From NCBI RefSeq assembly GCF_002293435.1, contig NZ_DBDF01000013.1, forward strand, positions 9,245 to 16,150: DNA of 6,906 nt, given 5' to 3'. Positions 6,804-6,906 of this stretch are shown one piece after another. The translations under genes were made by a program, and so were the position numbers. How positions within the stretch are numbered: the first letter of the stretch is position 1; every line of letters begins with the position of its first letter. Below the pieces are notes generated by a model. That model made no database searches. It was given only the letters and a program-made list of their open reading frames with translations, and was not told where the DNA came from. The stretch comes from Bacteroides sp. UBA939 (GTDB lineage: Bacteria; Bacteroidota; Bacteroidia; Bacteroidales; Bacteroidaceae).

Positions 6804-6906
6804 ATTTACTACGTAGTAGTGTCTGAACTACTTAGTAGTAGTTACCCAACTACTACTAAGTAATTGACTAACTACTACTGGGTAGTTGACTAACTACTAC
6901 TAAGTA
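6804..6906. repeat. Array 2: 22-base tandem repeats carrying an 18-base palindromic unit, cut by the window end
   Basis: Repeats begin at 6804 (divergent), 6826, 6848, 6870 and 6892 (15 bases visible). The last four start with AACTACT. The consensus is AACTACTACTAAGTAGTT followed by a 4-base spacer, GACT in the third and fourth copies and ACCC in the second. The first copy contains the perfect 10-base palindrome ACTACGTAGT (6808-6817), whose centre is exactly 22 bases from the centre of the second copy. That second copy pairs AACTACT with AGTAGTT over 7 bases. The array runs off the window, so its copy number is unknown. The family is unrelated in sequence to array 1 but has the identical repeat length. 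No coding function is visible. Confidence 0.9.

Noticed and set aside
6629..6906. CRISPR array
   Set aside because: The repeats are only 12-18 bases with 4-10 base spacers and the units are variable palindromes. CRISPR repeats and spacers are each roughly 25-40 bases, and no cas gene is present.

Overview
The window reads as part of a Bacteroides-type (order Bacteroidales) polysaccharide utilisation locus for dextran or a related alpha-1,6-glucan. Three long plus-strand genes fill positions 91 to 6568. They are a GH66 endo-dextranase made as a lipoprotein, a GH31 alpha-glucosidase-like enzyme with a type I signal peptide, and a SusB-like GH97 alpha-glucosidase with a type I signal peptide. 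The enzyme families, the lipoprotein signal, the lack of strong Shine-Dalgarno sequences and the AT-rich gap between genes all fit Bacteroides. I cannot name the species. The arrangement resembles the dextran locus of B. thetaiotaomicron, where a GH66 and a GH31 gene sit beside SusC/SusD-like genes (from memory). No SusC, SusD or regulator gene lies inside this window.

Layout: positions 1-90 are a short upstream stretch that may hold the last codons of a preceding gene, plus the leader of the GH66 gene. GH66 (91-1881) abuts GH31 (1882-4398) with no gap, and GH97 (4415-6568) follows after 16 bases. The three are almost certainly co-transcribed. Inferred division of labour: the GH66 lipoprotein cuts dextran at the outer membrane, probably on the cell surface. 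The imported isomaltooligosaccharides are then trimmed in the periplasm by the GH31 and GH97 enzymes to smaller oligosaccharides and glucose. The catalytic residues expected for all three families are visible, so all three look functional.

The least ordinary part is the non-coding tail, 6569-6906. It holds two different arrays of short palindromes, and both repeat with an exact 22-base period. Array 1 (6629-6738) has five 12-base palindromic units related to GTCTCACGAGAC, separated by 10-base AT-rich spacers. Array 2 (6804-6906, cut by the window end) has five units related to AACTACTACTAAGTAGTT, separated by 4-base spacers. The two families are unrelated in sequence but share the same repeat length. 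Outer bases of array 1 units change as pairs (G...C to A...T), which suggests that the symmetry itself is maintained. I do not recognise this as a named element, and it is the main candidate here for something undescribed.
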